From the NCBI RefSeq assembly GCF_000266945.1, contig NC_018025.1, positions 3,724,001 through 3,788,000 on the forward strand: DNA of 64,000 nt. The letters are read 5' to 3'. The notes below the pieces were generated by a model. That model was not told the origin of the DNA, did no database searches, and was given only the letters and a program-made list of their open reading frames with translations. Shown one piece after another: positions 1-9,072 of this stretch. Both the position numbers and the translations under genes were made by a program. The first letter of the stretch is position 1. Each line of letters begins with the position of its first letter. Origin of the DNA: Desulfomonile tiedjei DSM 6799 (GTDB lineage Bacteria; Desulfobacterota; Desulfomonilia; Desulfomonilales; Desulfomonilaceae).

Positions 1-463
1 CTTGTGGATGCTGGATCTTGTGGCTTTCAACCAGGGTACCGCCAATCTCTACCGAACCGTTGCGCAGTTTCTGAGAATGTTCTATGCGGGCCTTGAGGTC
101 CTCGAACCGGAGAGGCCACGTCCCATCGATATAATTCGAGCTGAACACTCGCTGGAGACCTTCCATTGCTCTCGGAGATCCGTCCACTTCAATGTGACAG
201 CTCGGTGTGAACAGAGGAGCGAAAAAGGGAAAACCCAGAACATGATCCCAGTGGATGTGCGTTATCAGAAGGTGTATACAGGTGTTCTCACTGCGTTTTA
301 GAAGATGGTCGCCCAAACGTCGAATGCCTGTGCCTGCATCAATGACGATGATACAATCCGATGCCAGATTCAGTTCGAGACAGGTGGTGTTTCCACCGTA
401 CACAACGGTTTCCGGGCCTGGAGAAGCTATCGATCCTCTCGTCCCCCAAAACGTAATTTTCAT
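1..463 (-). CDS. MBL-fold metal-dependent hydrolase (3' end outside window)
   Basis: This partial gene begins at the ATG at 463-461 and runs off the left edge, leaving 154 codons. The N-terminus reads MKITFWGTRGSIASPGPETV followed by YGGNTTCLEL, the signature start of the PhnP/RNase Z-like branch of the metallo-beta-lactamase fold. A little further on, THIHWDH supplies the HxHxDH zinc or iron ligand motif of the catalytic site. Family members are cytoplasmic phosphodiesterases or hydrolases; some deltaproteobacterial relatives are fused to response regulators or cyclic-nucleotide domains, and the missing C-terminus could carry one. The substrate cannot be told from this piece. It is divergent from the BioF-type gene at 690, with about 225 bp between them. 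Confidence 0.88.
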   Translation of the reverse strand, partial: MKITFWGTRGSIASPGPETVVYGGNTTCLELNLASDCIIVIDAGTGIRRLGDHLLKRSENTCIHLLITHIHWDHVLGFPFFAPLFTPSCHIEVDGSPRAMEGLQRVFSSNYIDGTWPLRFEDLKARIEHSQKLRNGSVEIGGTLVESHKIQHPQ

Positions 464-689
464 GATATGCTCGTATTGCTCTTTTCAGTCTCATTCTGAT
501 TACGAAACGAGCCACGGCGTCCCACTTCCTGGGGTCGTCCGGCTCTTCGACAGAAGACATTAGAATCTGATAGCATTTGGAGCGGAAACAGTCACCAAAA
601 ATCGTTTACAGAGTACAAGGCTACGGGTTACCATGCCTTTCATATATTCTTATTCCACCATGATAAGAAGAGATTTCGGAGACAGCACA

Positions 690-1916
690 ATGGTCAGCTT
701 GCGGGCGGACAGCAGCCCATGGACTTCAGATATCAGGGATTTGAAACAAAGGAATCTGTATCGGCTCATGCCGGATGTCTCGGGCATTCCGGGCAGAATT
801 ATTCACGTAAACGGCCGCGAGGCCCTGAATTTTTCAAGCAACAATTATTTGGGTCTGGCAGGACATCCGAAAATAATCGAAGCTACGGTCCGATCGGTTC
901 GCGAATTCGGCGCAGGTTCCACAGCTTCTCGGCTGATTGCCGGAAACACCGAAATTCATCGTGAGCTGGAACGTTTTATTGCCGAATGGAAAGGAGTGGA
1001 GGCAGCAGTCCTTTTCGGCAGTGGGTATCAGGCAAATGTGGGGGTGATTTCCTGTCTGATGGGACCGGACGATCTGATCGTAAGCGACGAACTGAATCAC
1101 GCCAGCATCATTGACGGATGCCGCCTGGCAAAGAGCCGGGTGATTGTGTACCCCCATTTTGACTTGAATTCCATTGAGGATGCTCTTCGATTACCCGGAT
1201 TCAGGCGAAAGCTTGTAGTAACGGAGTCGGTATTTTCCATGGACGGAGATCGAGCACCTCTGCGAGAGATCGATTCCCTGTGCAGGAAATGGGGAGCCTC
1301 ACTCATGGTTGACGAAGCCCACGCTTCGGGCGTTCTCGGGCCTTGCGGCCAAGGATTGGCTTCGGAAATGGGGGTCGTTCCGGAAATTCAGATGGGCACT
1401 CTCGGGAAAGCCGCCGGGACTGGTGGCGCGTACGTTGCCGGAAGCAGATCGCTGATCGAGCTTATCGTGAACAGGGCAAGGTCTCTGATCTACACCACCG
1501 CGGCCCCGCCCGCGACAATTGGGGCTGCTCTGGAAGCGCTCAAGATCGTGATCTCACCTGAAGGAGACAAAAGGAGAGCGCGTCTTGCCCATAATAGCGA
1601 GGTGTTCAACGGCTTGCTTTGTCAGGAGTTTTCTCTCGACACTCCGCCCTCTCACATAGTACCCGTTATGATCGGGGATTCCGGCAGAACCATGAGTATA
1701 AGCACCGCGTGCATGGATGGAGGGATCTTTGCGCACGGCATACGTTTTCCCACGGTGCCGGAAGGAACCGCACGCTTGAGATTCACTCTGATGAGCGATC
1801 ACACTGACGCTGACCTGAAGAAAGCGGTCGATATCCTGAAAACGGCTTTTGAGAATTCACGCAGCGATCCCAAATGCGCTGCATCTGCAATAGATCATGT
1901 CCAGGTTTCAACCTGA
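690..1916 (+). CDS. 8-amino-7-oxononanoate synthase / 2-amino-3-ketobutyrate CoA ligase family (BioF/Kbl)
   Basis: This is a PLP-dependent alpha-oxoamine synthase of 408 residues, the usual length for BioF and Kbl. Visible motifs are NFSSNNYLGLAGHP near the N-terminus, the substrate loop GAGSTASRLIAGN, SDELNHASIIDG, the PLP-contacting VDEAHASGVLG, and MGTLGKA, in which Lys240 should form the Schiff base. BioF condenses pimeloyl thioester with alanine in biotin synthesis; Kbl condenses acetyl-CoA with glycine. No other bio genes or tdh are nearby, so the substrate is open. I chose ATG 690 over the in-frame ATGs at 633 and 660 because GGAG sits 8 nt upstream. Its last codons overlap the start region of the following ATPase, suggesting co-transcription. 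Confidence 0.85.
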   Translation: MVSLRADSSPWTSDIRDLKQRNLYRLMPDVSGIPGRIIHVNGREALNFSSNNYLGLAGHPKIIEATVRSVREFGAGSTASRLIAGNTEIHRELERFIAEWKGVEAAVLFGSGYQANVGVISCLMGPDDLIVSDELNHASIIDGCRLAKSRVIVYPHFDLNSIEDALRLPGFRRKLVVTESVFSMDGDRAPLREIDSLCRKWGASLMVDEAHASGVLGPCGQGLASEMGVVPEIQMGTLGKAAGTGGAYVAGSRSLIELIVNRARSLIYTTAAPPATIGAALEALKIVISPEGDKRRARLAHNSEVFNGLLCQEFSLDTPPSHIVPVMIGDSGRTMSISTACMDGGIFAHGIRFPTVPEGTARLRFTLMSDHTDADLKKAVDILKTAFENSRSDPKCAASAIDHVQVST

Positions 1917-1948
1917 GATCAGAAATCATGCGCGGAACGGAAAACTCT

Positions 1949-2857
1949 ATGTTCGATTCCATAGAATCTTTGCAGCAACGTTTACTCAATGAAAAGTACA
2001 TACCCGATCGGTCCTTGGCTACAGTTCTGTATTTGGCCTGGACACTCAAGAAACCTTTGTTCCTGGAAGGAGAGCCCGGGGTCGGGAAAACCGAAACTGC
2101 CGCAGTAATGGCTCGAGTACTGGGAACAGAACTCATTCGGTTACAGTGCTATGAAGGCTTGGACGCCAATCATGCCTTGTATGAATGGAATTATCCGAGA
2201 CAGATACTCGCGATCAAGTTGGGCGAACAGTGTGGAACCGAAAAAGAATTGCTCGGTAAGACAATTTTTACTGAAGAATTCCTCATAAAACGACCGCTTC
2301 TGGAAGCCATCCTTTCAGCCAGGGACAAGGAACCGGTCCTGCTTATAGACGAGATAGATCGTTCAGATGAAGAATTCGAAGCCTTGCTCCTGGAAGTACT
2401 GTCCGATTTTCAGATATCCATCCCGGAAATCGGAACGCTCAAAGCAGTCCGCAAACCGCTCGTGATACTGACCTCAAATCGTACCAGGGATATTCATGAT
2501 GCATTGAAGCGCCGCTGTCTCTACCACTGGATAGACTATCCCACTCCCCAAAAGGAGCGAGAGATAATCAGTGCAAGAATGCCTGCGGTTAGCGAATCGC
2601 TCGCTCTTCAAGTTGCACTCTTTATGCAAAGGTTACGATCCCAGGATTTTCTCAAGAGACCGGGTGTGGCCGAAAGTCTCGATTGGGCCGCAGCACTGCT
2701 GGCTCTGGATAGGACTTCACTGGACGAGGAGACGATTCAGGAAACGCTTGGATGCATTCTCAAGTATCGTGAGGACCTGATGCGCTTCCACGAGCTTTGG
2801 AATGAAACCGGATTCCGGCAGACCATGTTAACGGACGTGCTGGAGAAACTGTGCTGA
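1949..2857 (+). CDS. MoxR-family AAA+ ATPase (CoxD-like)
   Basis: This MoxR-type AAA+ ATPase has about 302 residues. Walker A is GEPGVGKTE, Walker B is VLLIDEIDRSDEEF, and LTSNRTRDIHDALKRRCLYHW gives sensor 1 and the arginine-finger region typical of MoxR/CoxD proteins. These ATPases act with a von Willebrand A partner to mature or load metallo-enzymes (CoxDE for CO dehydrogenase) or to remodel complexes. The partner is the next gene, which begins 7 nt before this one ends, so the two are translationally coupled. In-frame ATGs also exist at 1874 and 1928; 1949 starts the conserved part (MFDSIESLQQRLL). No Cox structural genes are adjacent, so the client is unknown. Confidence 0.85.
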   Translation: MFDSIESLQQRLLNEKYIPDRSLATVLYLAWTLKKPLFLEGEPGVGKTETAAVMARVLGTELIRLQCYEGLDANHALYEWNYPRQILAIKLGEQCGTEKELLGKTIFTEEFLIKRPLLEAILSARDKEPVLLIDEIDRSDEEFEALLLEVLSDFQISIPEIGTLKAVRKPLVILTSNRTRDIHDALKRRCLYHWIDYPTPQKEREIISARMPAVSESLALQVALFMQRLRSQDFLKRPGVAESLDWAAALLALDRTSLDEETIQETLGCILKYREDLMRFHELWNETGFRQTMLTDVLEKLC

Positions 2858-4029
2858 GCGATCATGAAACATCAGACGCCCATTTTTCCCACATTCCCAG
2901 GGATTCTCTTGCCGGCGCTGTCATACTCTTCAGTCGTGTGCTGAAAAAAAACGGTCTTTCAATTTCGATTCCCGCAGTAATGGACGCGCTTCAGGGAATC
3001 ATCCATGTGGGAATAGAAAATCGCGACGATTTCAAAGCGACGTTGAGAACAGTGTTCACGACGAGAGTCGATGAATGGGCTCTCTTCGAGCGCTTGTTTG
3101 CGCAATTCTGGACAGAGGAAGTTTCGGACGAAACGGGCGATGATGGGCATCCCGAAGCCGAAACGGATCCGTATCAGCAGTCTTCTGAAGTAGAAGTTTT
3201 TCCAGCAGAAGCAGTGGATTCCGATCTTCGGGAGCGTGAAGCTCGGAATGCAAAACCTTACGTCATCTACTCTCCGGTGGAAATTCTGAAACAGCAGGAT
3301 TTCAAAGATGTGTCTGAAGATTTCGATCCCCGCATGGCACAGCTCATCAGAGAAATCCTCGCTCCGCTGCTCAGACGTGCGTCCCGCCGGAGCCGTCCGG
3401 TGCGAGCATCCACCGCTCTCGACTTCAGACGGATGTTCCGGCGTAATCTGAAGTACGGCGGGGAATTGTACGAACTTCCGGGCATTGCACCGAGACAAAA
3501 GATCCGGCGTATTGTTTTTCTCTGTGATGTGAGCGGCTCCATGAATCCGTACCAGAGGTTCATCCTGGGATTCATAAAGGAACTGCAGAACCTGCCTACA
3601 AAGGTGGAAAGCTTTGTTTTCGCCACGGAGTTGCACAGAATTACTCCTTATTTGAAACGATTACCGTTTGGCAGGGCTCTTCATCAAATATCGGAAAGTG
3701 TTCGAGACTGGTCGGGTGGAACTCGGATCGGCCAATGTCTGCACAAGTTTAATCGCGAATGGGGGTCGCTCCTGGGAGCTTCCACGGTCCTGCTCATACA
3801 TTCCGACGGTTGGGATAGAGGGGATACGAGAATCCTGGAGCAGGAGATTTCCAGGATCCATCGCCGGGCGTATAGAGTGATCTGGATCAATCCGCTGTTA
3901 GGCAGCGCTTCTTATGAACCTACGTGTAGAGGAATGCGTGTGGCGCTTCCCCACATCGACTATTTTCTGTCCGGCCACAATCTCTTGAGCCTGGAACGGA
4001 TTTCCGGAACGCTTCGGGGATTTTTTTAG
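2851..4029 (+). CDS. von Willebrand factor A domain protein, CoxE-like
   Basis: This 392-residue protein is the probable partner of the preceding MoxR ATPase. The N-terminal half is an alpha-helical region with an acidic stretch. The C-terminal half is a vWA domain with the MIDAS sequence DVSGSM, the downstream conserved WSGGTRIG threonine region and HSDGWDRGD. CoxE-type proteins use the metal-dependent adhesion site to bind a client while the AAA+ ring hydrolyses ATP. The GTG start lies inside the last codons of the ATPase gene (gtgctga), which indicates coupled translation. Client and pathway cannot be inferred from the neighbours. Confidence 0.85.
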   Translation: MLSDHETSDAHFSHIPRDSLAGAVILFSRVLKKNGLSISIPAVMDALQGIIHVGIENRDDFKATLRTVFTTRVDEWALFERLFAQFWTEEVSDETGDDGHPEAETDPYQQSSEVEVFPAEAVDSDLREREARNAKPYVIYSPVEILKQQDFKDVSEDFDPRMAQLIREILAPLLRRASRRSRPVRASTALDFRRMFRRNLKYGGELYELPGIAPRQKIRRIVFLCDVSGSMNPYQRFILGFIKELQNLPTKVESFVFATELHRITPYLKRLPFGRALHQISESVRDWSGGTRIGQCLHKFNREWGSLLGASTVLLIHSDGWDRGDTRILEQEISRIHRRAYRVIWINPLLGSASYEPTCRGMRVALPHIDYFLSGHNLLSLERISGTLRGFF

Positions 4030-4194
4030 CGCGGATTATCCGGCAGTTAAACGAACAAAAGTATGCTCTCCGGTAGCTCCCATGATATGGTGAACGAAAT
4101 AGATCGCTATCGGGGGTAAGGGAATGGTCGGGAGGAACACCCGGAATGCAGCGAATCACTTGAGACCGGACAGACGCAGAAAGGAAACGTGAGC

Positions 4195-4389
4195 ATGTTT
4201 TGTGACAAATGCAAGCGCACGATCGATCCTGGAGAAGAGAGAAAGCTCAATGACGAGACGCTATGTGATGATTGTTACATAGACCGCATTTTTCCCCGGA
4301 TCAGAAAGTCGTATTATGAAAACGATCCTGCAGAGTTTATGCGAAGACTGAAGGAAACGTATTCGATACATCCGCAGCAGTATCATTAG
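4195..4389 (+). CDS. Small zinc-ribbon/LIM-like protein
   Basis: This is a 64-residue protein with CDKC near its start and CDDC about 20 residues later, together a four-cysteine zinc site. The rest is helical and charged (RRLKETYSIHPQQYH). AAGGA ends 9 nt before ATG 4195, which favours this start over GTG 4189. Such small zinc-ribbon proteins are common in deltaproteobacteria and have no assigned role. It lies between the CoxE-like gene and the ModE-like regulator; its own ribosome site suggests independent or loosely linked expression. Confidence 0.7.
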   Translation: MFCDKCKRTIDPGEERKLNDETLCDDCYIDRIFPRIRKSYYENDPAEFMRRLKETYSIHPQQYH

Positions 4390-4636
4390 TGCTGCTGTGG
4401 AATTCCGAAGAAAACCTCTTGAGGAAATTGCAGCAAAAGGAGTAACAGCGCTATAATGCAATGAGCCAAGATCCTCTGTGATATATCGTCTGAACAATAT
4501 TTTCATGGTATATAGTAATAACCATGCGGCAGGATTACGGATTGTCATCTTTCCGCATTGTGAAGCGCAAGGGGGGACGACTTTCTGTTGAAAGGCTTCG
4601 CCGATCTTCCCGACGGCACGGAAGGAGCTCTGATTC

Positions 4637-5002
4637 ATGGTTCTTCGAGTCCGGTCCAAAATCTGGATCGAAAATGACAAAGGCCAGCTTGTGATAGGTA
4701 CTGGCAGGCTAAGAATTCTGCAAACGATTCTCGAAACAGGTTCCATCAACAAGGCCGCTCAAAAGCTTAAACAACCTTTTCGCGCTGTGTGGGGTAAGAT
4801 AAAGGCTACAGAAGAACGCTGCGGTTTTAAAATAGTCGAGCGAACGAGCGAGGGGTCCAAGCTTACCAGAGAAGGCCTGGAACTCCTCTGGACCTATACA
4901 CGACTTCGAAATCGATGTGAGAAGTTTACAGATACACAGTTTTCAGATCTGTTTGGCACTTCGGCTACGACACAGGACCCCAAAGACACTGCGGAACATT
5001 AA
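4637..5002 (+). CDS. ModE-like N-terminal winged-helix regulator
   Basis: This 121-residue DNA-binding protein matches the N-terminal domain of ModE: RLRILQTILETGSINKAAQKL followed by RAVWGKIKATEERCG, a LysR-like winged helix-turn-helix. Full ModE carries a C-terminal molybdate-binding di-MOP domain, which is absent here, so metal sensing, if any, must occur otherwise. It lies 30 bp upstream of fdhD, and molybdenum- or tungsten-dependent formate dehydrogenase is encoded next door, so control of molybdoenzyme genes is a reasonable inference. DNA target and effector are not visible. Confidence 0.85.
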   Translation: MVLRVRSKIWIENDKGQLVIGTGRLRILQTILETGSINKAAQKLKQPFRAVWGKIKATEERCGFKIVERTSEGSKLTREGLELLWTYTRLRNRCEKFTDTQFSDLFGTSATTQDPKDTAEH

Positions 5003-5032
5003 GACCGTACTAATCCGACGAAGGAGCACCGG

Positions 5033-5863
5033 TTGAGCAACAGTCAGGACCACTCCGGTGAAAAGCTTACCATAGAAAGACCCGGACAAAGATACACCGA
5101 CGGAAATCTGGAGGCCAGGACTATACACCTCGCCCGCGAAGTTCCTTACACGCTCTTTGTAAACGACCGAGAAATCCTCTCGATGGCCACATTGCCAACT
5201 CATTTACGGGAACTCTTTGTTGGTTTCATGGTTTCCGAGGGAGTGCTCTTGTCTCCATCCGAGATCCTGGAATGTGCGGTAGATCACGGCAATAGACTGA
5301 TTCGTCTCGAATTGGATGTTCCGGACGAACGCCTCGAGAAGGTGGAAAAAAGGGGTATGCTCACATCAGGGTGCGCAGGCGGTTTGGTCTTTTCCGTGGA
5401 AACAGCTGCGGCTCCCCGCGCCGGAACGCGAGAGCCCCTTCAGATTTCCACCTCATGCATTCTCGACCGAATGCGTGAGCTGGACACCTTCCGCGGAATT
5501 TATAGTATTACCAGAGGAGTGCATGCTGCATCCGCGGCGACGGATAAAGAGACATTGATCATCCTCGAAGATCTGGGCCGTCACAATGCGGTGGATAAGA
5601 TAGTCGGCCACTGCTTTCTCCAGGGGATCGACCCGAAAGACAAGCTACTTCTCACCACGGGAAGGATTACTTCGGAGGTCCTGACGAAAGCGGCACGCAG
5701 CAACTTTCCCATGGTGATCTCACGATCCAGTGCAAGCGCCATGGCAGTGGCTATGGGTGAACAGTCAGGTATAGATGTGATAACGTATGTACGAGGCGGC
5801 CGATTCAACTATTTTTCTCACGGCGGGGTAAAGCTTTCCGTGGGGAGTTGTCAGAAAGACTGA
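5033..5863 (+). CDS. fdhD: Formate dehydrogenase accessory sulfurtransferase FdhD
   Basis: FdhD carries sulfur from a cysteine desulfurase to the molybdenum cofactor of formate dehydrogenase, which is needed for activity. The 276-residue protein shows the family core: LPTHLRELFVGFMVSEGVL, the cysteine loop LTSGCAGG, LEDLGRHNAVDKIVG, LLTTGRITSEVLTKAARSN, and SRSSAS near the end. E. coli FdhD has a CxxC in the loop; here only one cysteine is present (GCAGG), as in many non-enteric homologues. The start is TTG with AAGGAG about 9 nt upstream. It follows the ModE-like gene and faces the selenocysteine fdhA convergently, so client and maturation factor are adjacent. Confidence 0.93.
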   Translation: MSNSQDHSGEKLTIERPGQRYTDGNLEARTIHLAREVPYTLFVNDREILSMATLPTHLRELFVGFMVSEGVLLSPSEILECAVDHGNRLIRLELDVPDERLEKVEKRGMLTSGCAGGLVFSVETAAAPRAGTREPLQISTSCILDRMRELDTFRGIYSITRGVHAASAATDKETLIILEDLGRHNAVDKIVGHCFLQGIDPKDKLLLTTGRITSEVLTKAARSNFPMVISRSSASAMAVAMGEQSGIDVITYVRGGRFNYFSHGGVKLSVGSCQKD

Positions 5864-5941
5864 GACACGTGCGCAGGATTCCGGGGATTGCTTCGCTTTG
5901 CTCGCAATGACAATCATCGATCATATTGCTGAAATTGTAGT

Positions 5942-6109
5942 AATTGCCAAAACTGATTCAGAAAAAGAGTATTGGTAGGTGTCGGCCTCCGTGCCGGCAC
6001 ATCTTCAATATTTATAAATGATATCCCTATGATGGACCGGCAGGGACGCCGGTCCCTACCAATGTCCTGTAATTCACACGCGGGATAAGAGGACAGAATT
6101 TTTGGCACT
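5942..6109. repeat. Dispersed two-hairpin repeat, family 1 (intact copy)
   Basis: This intergenic repeat holds two strong hairpins, a GCCGGC-type stem with loop CTCCGT and then GGACCGGC / GCCGGTCC with loop AGGGAC, separated by about 35 bp of AT-rich sequence. The outer edges are loosely inverted (TTGCCAAAA ... TTTTTGGCA), so the whole unit of about 165 bp may itself be a small mobile element. Other copies lie near 19250-19650, 23600-23775 and 37300-37700. Just before it, GATTGCTTCGCTTTGCTCGC is part of a third repeat type, also seen near 35900-36000. Confidence 0.75.
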
Positions 6110-6196
6110 GGCTATAGTTCCGGTACCCTGTGTTAATCCTATGCGGACAAGGGTGGATTTGATCTATGCTATTGAAAATCTCCCCTGTACGTTAGC

Positions 6197-6221
6197 AGTC
6201 CCCCTTCAAGAAAGGAGGACT
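6197..6221. other. Inverted repeat downstream of fdhA
   Basis: The arms AGTCCCCCTT and AAGGAGGACT are separated by about 5 nt. It lies about 100 bp beyond the fdhA stop and could end that transcript, but no T-run follows in the fdhA direction, so a repeat remnant is as likely. Nothing else gene-like is visible between 6110 and 6323. Confidence 0.35.
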
Positions 6222-6323
6222 TTGCTGGCTATCTTGATTCGCCGCTGTGTCCGAAACTGCCGACCGGCCTCAAGATAGCATCCATGCCCCCGACTCCCCC
6301 CTCGAAAGGCGATCGCTTCCGAG

Positions 6324-8387
6324 TCATGCAGACTGAGTCGCCGCGTCTCCTGAATCCATCTTCTCAACCCTTACGGCACATACCTTGTATTCGGGTATCT
6401 TGCTGATCGGGTCCAGAGCAGGATTCGTGAGCACGTTCGCATTTGCCTCCATGAAATGAAAGCTCATAAACACGTTACCAGGTTTGATCAGGTCGGTTAC
6501 CATCACTCTGGTGACCACTTCGCCCCTGCGAGAAATCAGCTTGGCCATGTCGTAGCTCTGGAGACCGAGTTTCGCTGCATCGTCCGGATGCACTTCCACA
6601 TGGCCTTCAGGCATTTCTGCATGCAGAGTGGGTGAATTCCTCGTCATAGTCCCCGTGTGGTAATGAGGAAAGAACCTGCCCGTTGTAAGCTGTAGCGGGA
6701 ATTCATCATCCCGGAGTTCCTCTGACGGCCGGTACTCTATTGCGTGGAACAGCCCCTTGCCCCGGGTAAATCGCTCTGTGTGCAGAATCGGAGTTCCCGG
6801 ATGGTCGGGAGTCGGGCACGGCCACGGGATACCGCCCTTCTCCAACCTTTCGTAGCTCATTCCGCCGTAACTCGGTGCCACTTTGGCTATTTCATCGAAT
6901 ATCGCACTGGGTGAATCGTAGTTCATCGGCAATCCGAAACGTGTGGAGAGATCCTGGATAATATCCCAATCAGGCCGGGCATCGCCGAGCGGTTCGATCG
7001 CCTTACGCACTCGCAGCACGTTGCGTTCCGTATTGCTGAATGTTCCGTCCTTCTCTGCGAAGGAGACGCCGGGCAGCACAACATGCGCCAATTTCGCCGT
7101 ATCTGTAAGGAATATGTCCATTACCAGCAGGAATTCCGCTGAATGAAGCGCATGCCGCACGTGATTCACATCAGGATCGCTCCCTACAGGGTTTTCGCCC
7201 ATGATTACCAGTGCTTTCAGGGAACCGTCTTCCAGGCCGTTCATCATCTCCATGACTGTCTTGCCGACTTTGCCTGAAAGCTCCGCCTGCCATGCATCCT
7301 GGAACTTGGCTTTGACTGCCTCGTCGGTAACCGCTTGGTAAGCAGGATACACGTTTGGCAATCCGCCCATATCGCATGCACCCTGGACATTATTTTGCCC
7401 CCGCAGCGGATTGACCCCTGTGGAAGGCTTGCCGATGTGACCGGTTATCATCGCAAGATTCGCAAGGGACTTCACATTGTCCACACCATGCGTATGCTGG
7501 GTGATTCCCATCGCGTACAGAATGGAAGAACGCTTTGCTCCTGCGTACGTCTTGGCCATTGCCACGATGTCTTCAGCGGGAATACCGCATATCTCAGCGG
7601 CCCTTTCGGGAGGATAGTTTTTCACCACTTCCCGGAGCTGTTCGAATCCTTCGGTTCGCTCTTCTATGAACTGTTTGTCTTCCAGTCCTTCGGAAAGGAT
7701 CACATGCATCATGCTGTTGATAAGTGCTACGTCGGTTCCGAGATTCTGTCTCACGTGAATATCTGCGACGGACGCGAGCTGAATGCTCCTGGGGTCTGCG
7801 ATAATGAGCTTTGCACCCTTTGCTTTTGCTTTATAGACCCTGGATGCAATGAGAGGGTGCGCAACAGTGGTATTGGAACCGATCACGAACACGCAATCTG
7901 CATCTTCTATCTCAGGGATGGAATTCGTCATTGCTCCACTTCCGAAAGAGGCGGCAAGCCCTGCCACCGTGGAGCTGTGTCAGAGGCGGGCGCAATGATC
8001 TATATTGTTCGTACCGAATCCTACGCGGCAGAATTTCTGGAGCAGATAGTTTTCCTCATTCGTGCATTTGGCCGAGGTCAGGAATGCAACACTCTCTCCC
8101 CCGTGAGTATCCTTTATTTCCCGCAACCTGGCAGCGGCAAAATCCAGGGCTTCATCCCAGGATGCTTCTTCCAATTGTCCATTCTTGCGGATCATGGGTT
8201 TGGTAAGTCTTCTGGGGCTCTCCACGAACTCGTGGACATTCCACCCCTTGATACACAATTTACCTTGATTCATGGGATTGGTTTTTGACGGGAGCGTACT
8301 CGTCAGTTTCCCGTCCGTTACTTCCAGCAGCATTTCACAGCCGCATCCGCAGTAAGGACATGTTGTCCGGACGTATTTAAGATCCAT
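6324..8387 (-). CDS. fdhA: Formate dehydrogenase catalytic subunit, selenocysteine-containing
   Basis: This molybdopterin enzyme oxidises formate or reduces CO2. It reads as one 687-residue protein if the in-frame UGA at 7982-7980 is translated as selenocysteine at position 136, giving NNIDHCARLU then HSSTVAGLAASFGSGAM, exactly where FDHs carry Cys or Sec as the molybdenum ligand. Reading stays open and homologous on both sides of the UGA. The N-terminus has the single 4Fe-4S ligand set CPYCGCGCE...CIKG; there is no Tat signal and no extra ferredoxin domain, so it resembles cytoplasmic FDH-H. The C-terminal molybdopterin dinucleotide domain is present (LTTGRFFPHYHTGTMTRNSP). No electron-transfer subunit is adjacent; FdhD is encoded convergently just beyond the 3' repeats. 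Confidence 0.95.
7950..7968 (-). promoter_or_regulatory. SECIS-like stem-loop in fdhA mRNA
   Basis: Eleven nt after the UGA, GGUGGCA pairs with UGCCGCC around the loop GGGCU. The apical loop begins 18 nt after the UGA and starts with GG, which matches the bacterial SECIS geometry recognised by SelB and resembles the E. coli fdhF element. Confidence 0.85.
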
Positions 8388-8648
8388 AAGTTTCTCCTCG
8401 GGAGAAAGACGTCTTTATTCGGTCGCGTGTAGCACGAATATCCGTGGGGATTGCAGGACCGTTTCCTGAACCGGCTTTTCATTATTGATTGAATCACCGG
8501 AGAGGAGCCCTGTATCGGCGAATGTGCTTGTTGAACAAACCCGTCCGCCTTAATTCAAAATCCGTACAAATTTACCACCCCGAGCCCTTGGAATCAAGGG
8601 AACTCTAACAGGTTCATGCCCATAATCTTCAAAGAAATCACAGACCTG

Positions 8649-8670
8649 CTTATGTCATTTTTGACATAAG
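8649..8670. promoter_or_regulatory. Perfect palindrome, possible Crp/Fnr-type operator
   Basis: The arms CTTATGTCA and TGACATAAG flank TTTT, a perfect 9-bp inverted repeat. The core TGTCA-N4-TGACA has the half-site spacing of Fnr/Crp-family operators, though the bases differ from the E. coli FNR consensus. It is about 260 bp upstream of fdhA and 400 bp from brnT. The regulator is unknown. Confidence 0.4.
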
Positions 8671-9053
8671 CGTACACTCCACGCGCATTCGGATTCTCAT
8701 TGCGGATGGTTCTGATACCGATTCGCTTTTCTTTTTGTAATCTGGCAGGCTGGAGGTATCCTTCGCTCCGGACGACGCAAAGCCGTCTAATCACTCCGCT
8801 CAGAACACCTCAGCCTGCGCCATCTTATATGCATAATTGCGAAATGGTATGAGGATGCTTATGCGAAGGGTCCTGCAAATCATCTGATTTATGGTTGTTT
8901 GGAATTTCATAATCACTTAGCTTTTTCTTCCGACATCATGTGAGCGTTGATAATTTGGTCGAATACATGCGCCACGGACCGAAATCGTCAATTAATTATT
9001 AAAAAACCTTGATCATTAGGAACTTCTTTTTTATTGTATTGACAGTATATTTA

Positions 9054-9069
9054 CAGGGAATAATCCCTG
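9054..9069. promoter_or_regulatory. Inverted repeat at the brnT translation start
   Basis: CAGGGA and TCCCTG flank ATAA, directly before the GTG start at 9073. Toxin-antitoxin operons are usually autoregulated through such palindromes, so this may be the BrnA operator. A TTGACA is present at 9039 without a clear -10. Confidence 0.4.
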
Positions 9070-9072
9070 GAT

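Larger units (their letters stand above)
8388..9072. other. Intergenic region between fdhA and brnT
   Basis: No credible coding sequence is visible in this 685-bp gap. It should hold the fdhA promoter (leftward), which I could not pinpoint. It contains the two palindromes listed separately, at 8649 and 9054. The 3' half is AT-rich. Confidence 0.5.

Noticed and set aside
2-301. Rightward open frame at the left edge
   Set aside because: It is antisense to the MBL-fold hydrolase, whose motifs are clear on the other strand.
4480-4540. Possible ModE (Mo-box) site with TATATC and GTATATAG half-sites before the ModE-like gene
   Set aside because: The half-sites are poorly matched and wrongly spaced for the known palindrome; AT-rich promoter sequence explains them as well.
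8594-8794. 66-codon leftward frame in the gap upstream of fdhA
   Set aside because: It contains the palindrome at 8649 and shows no family feature or start signal.
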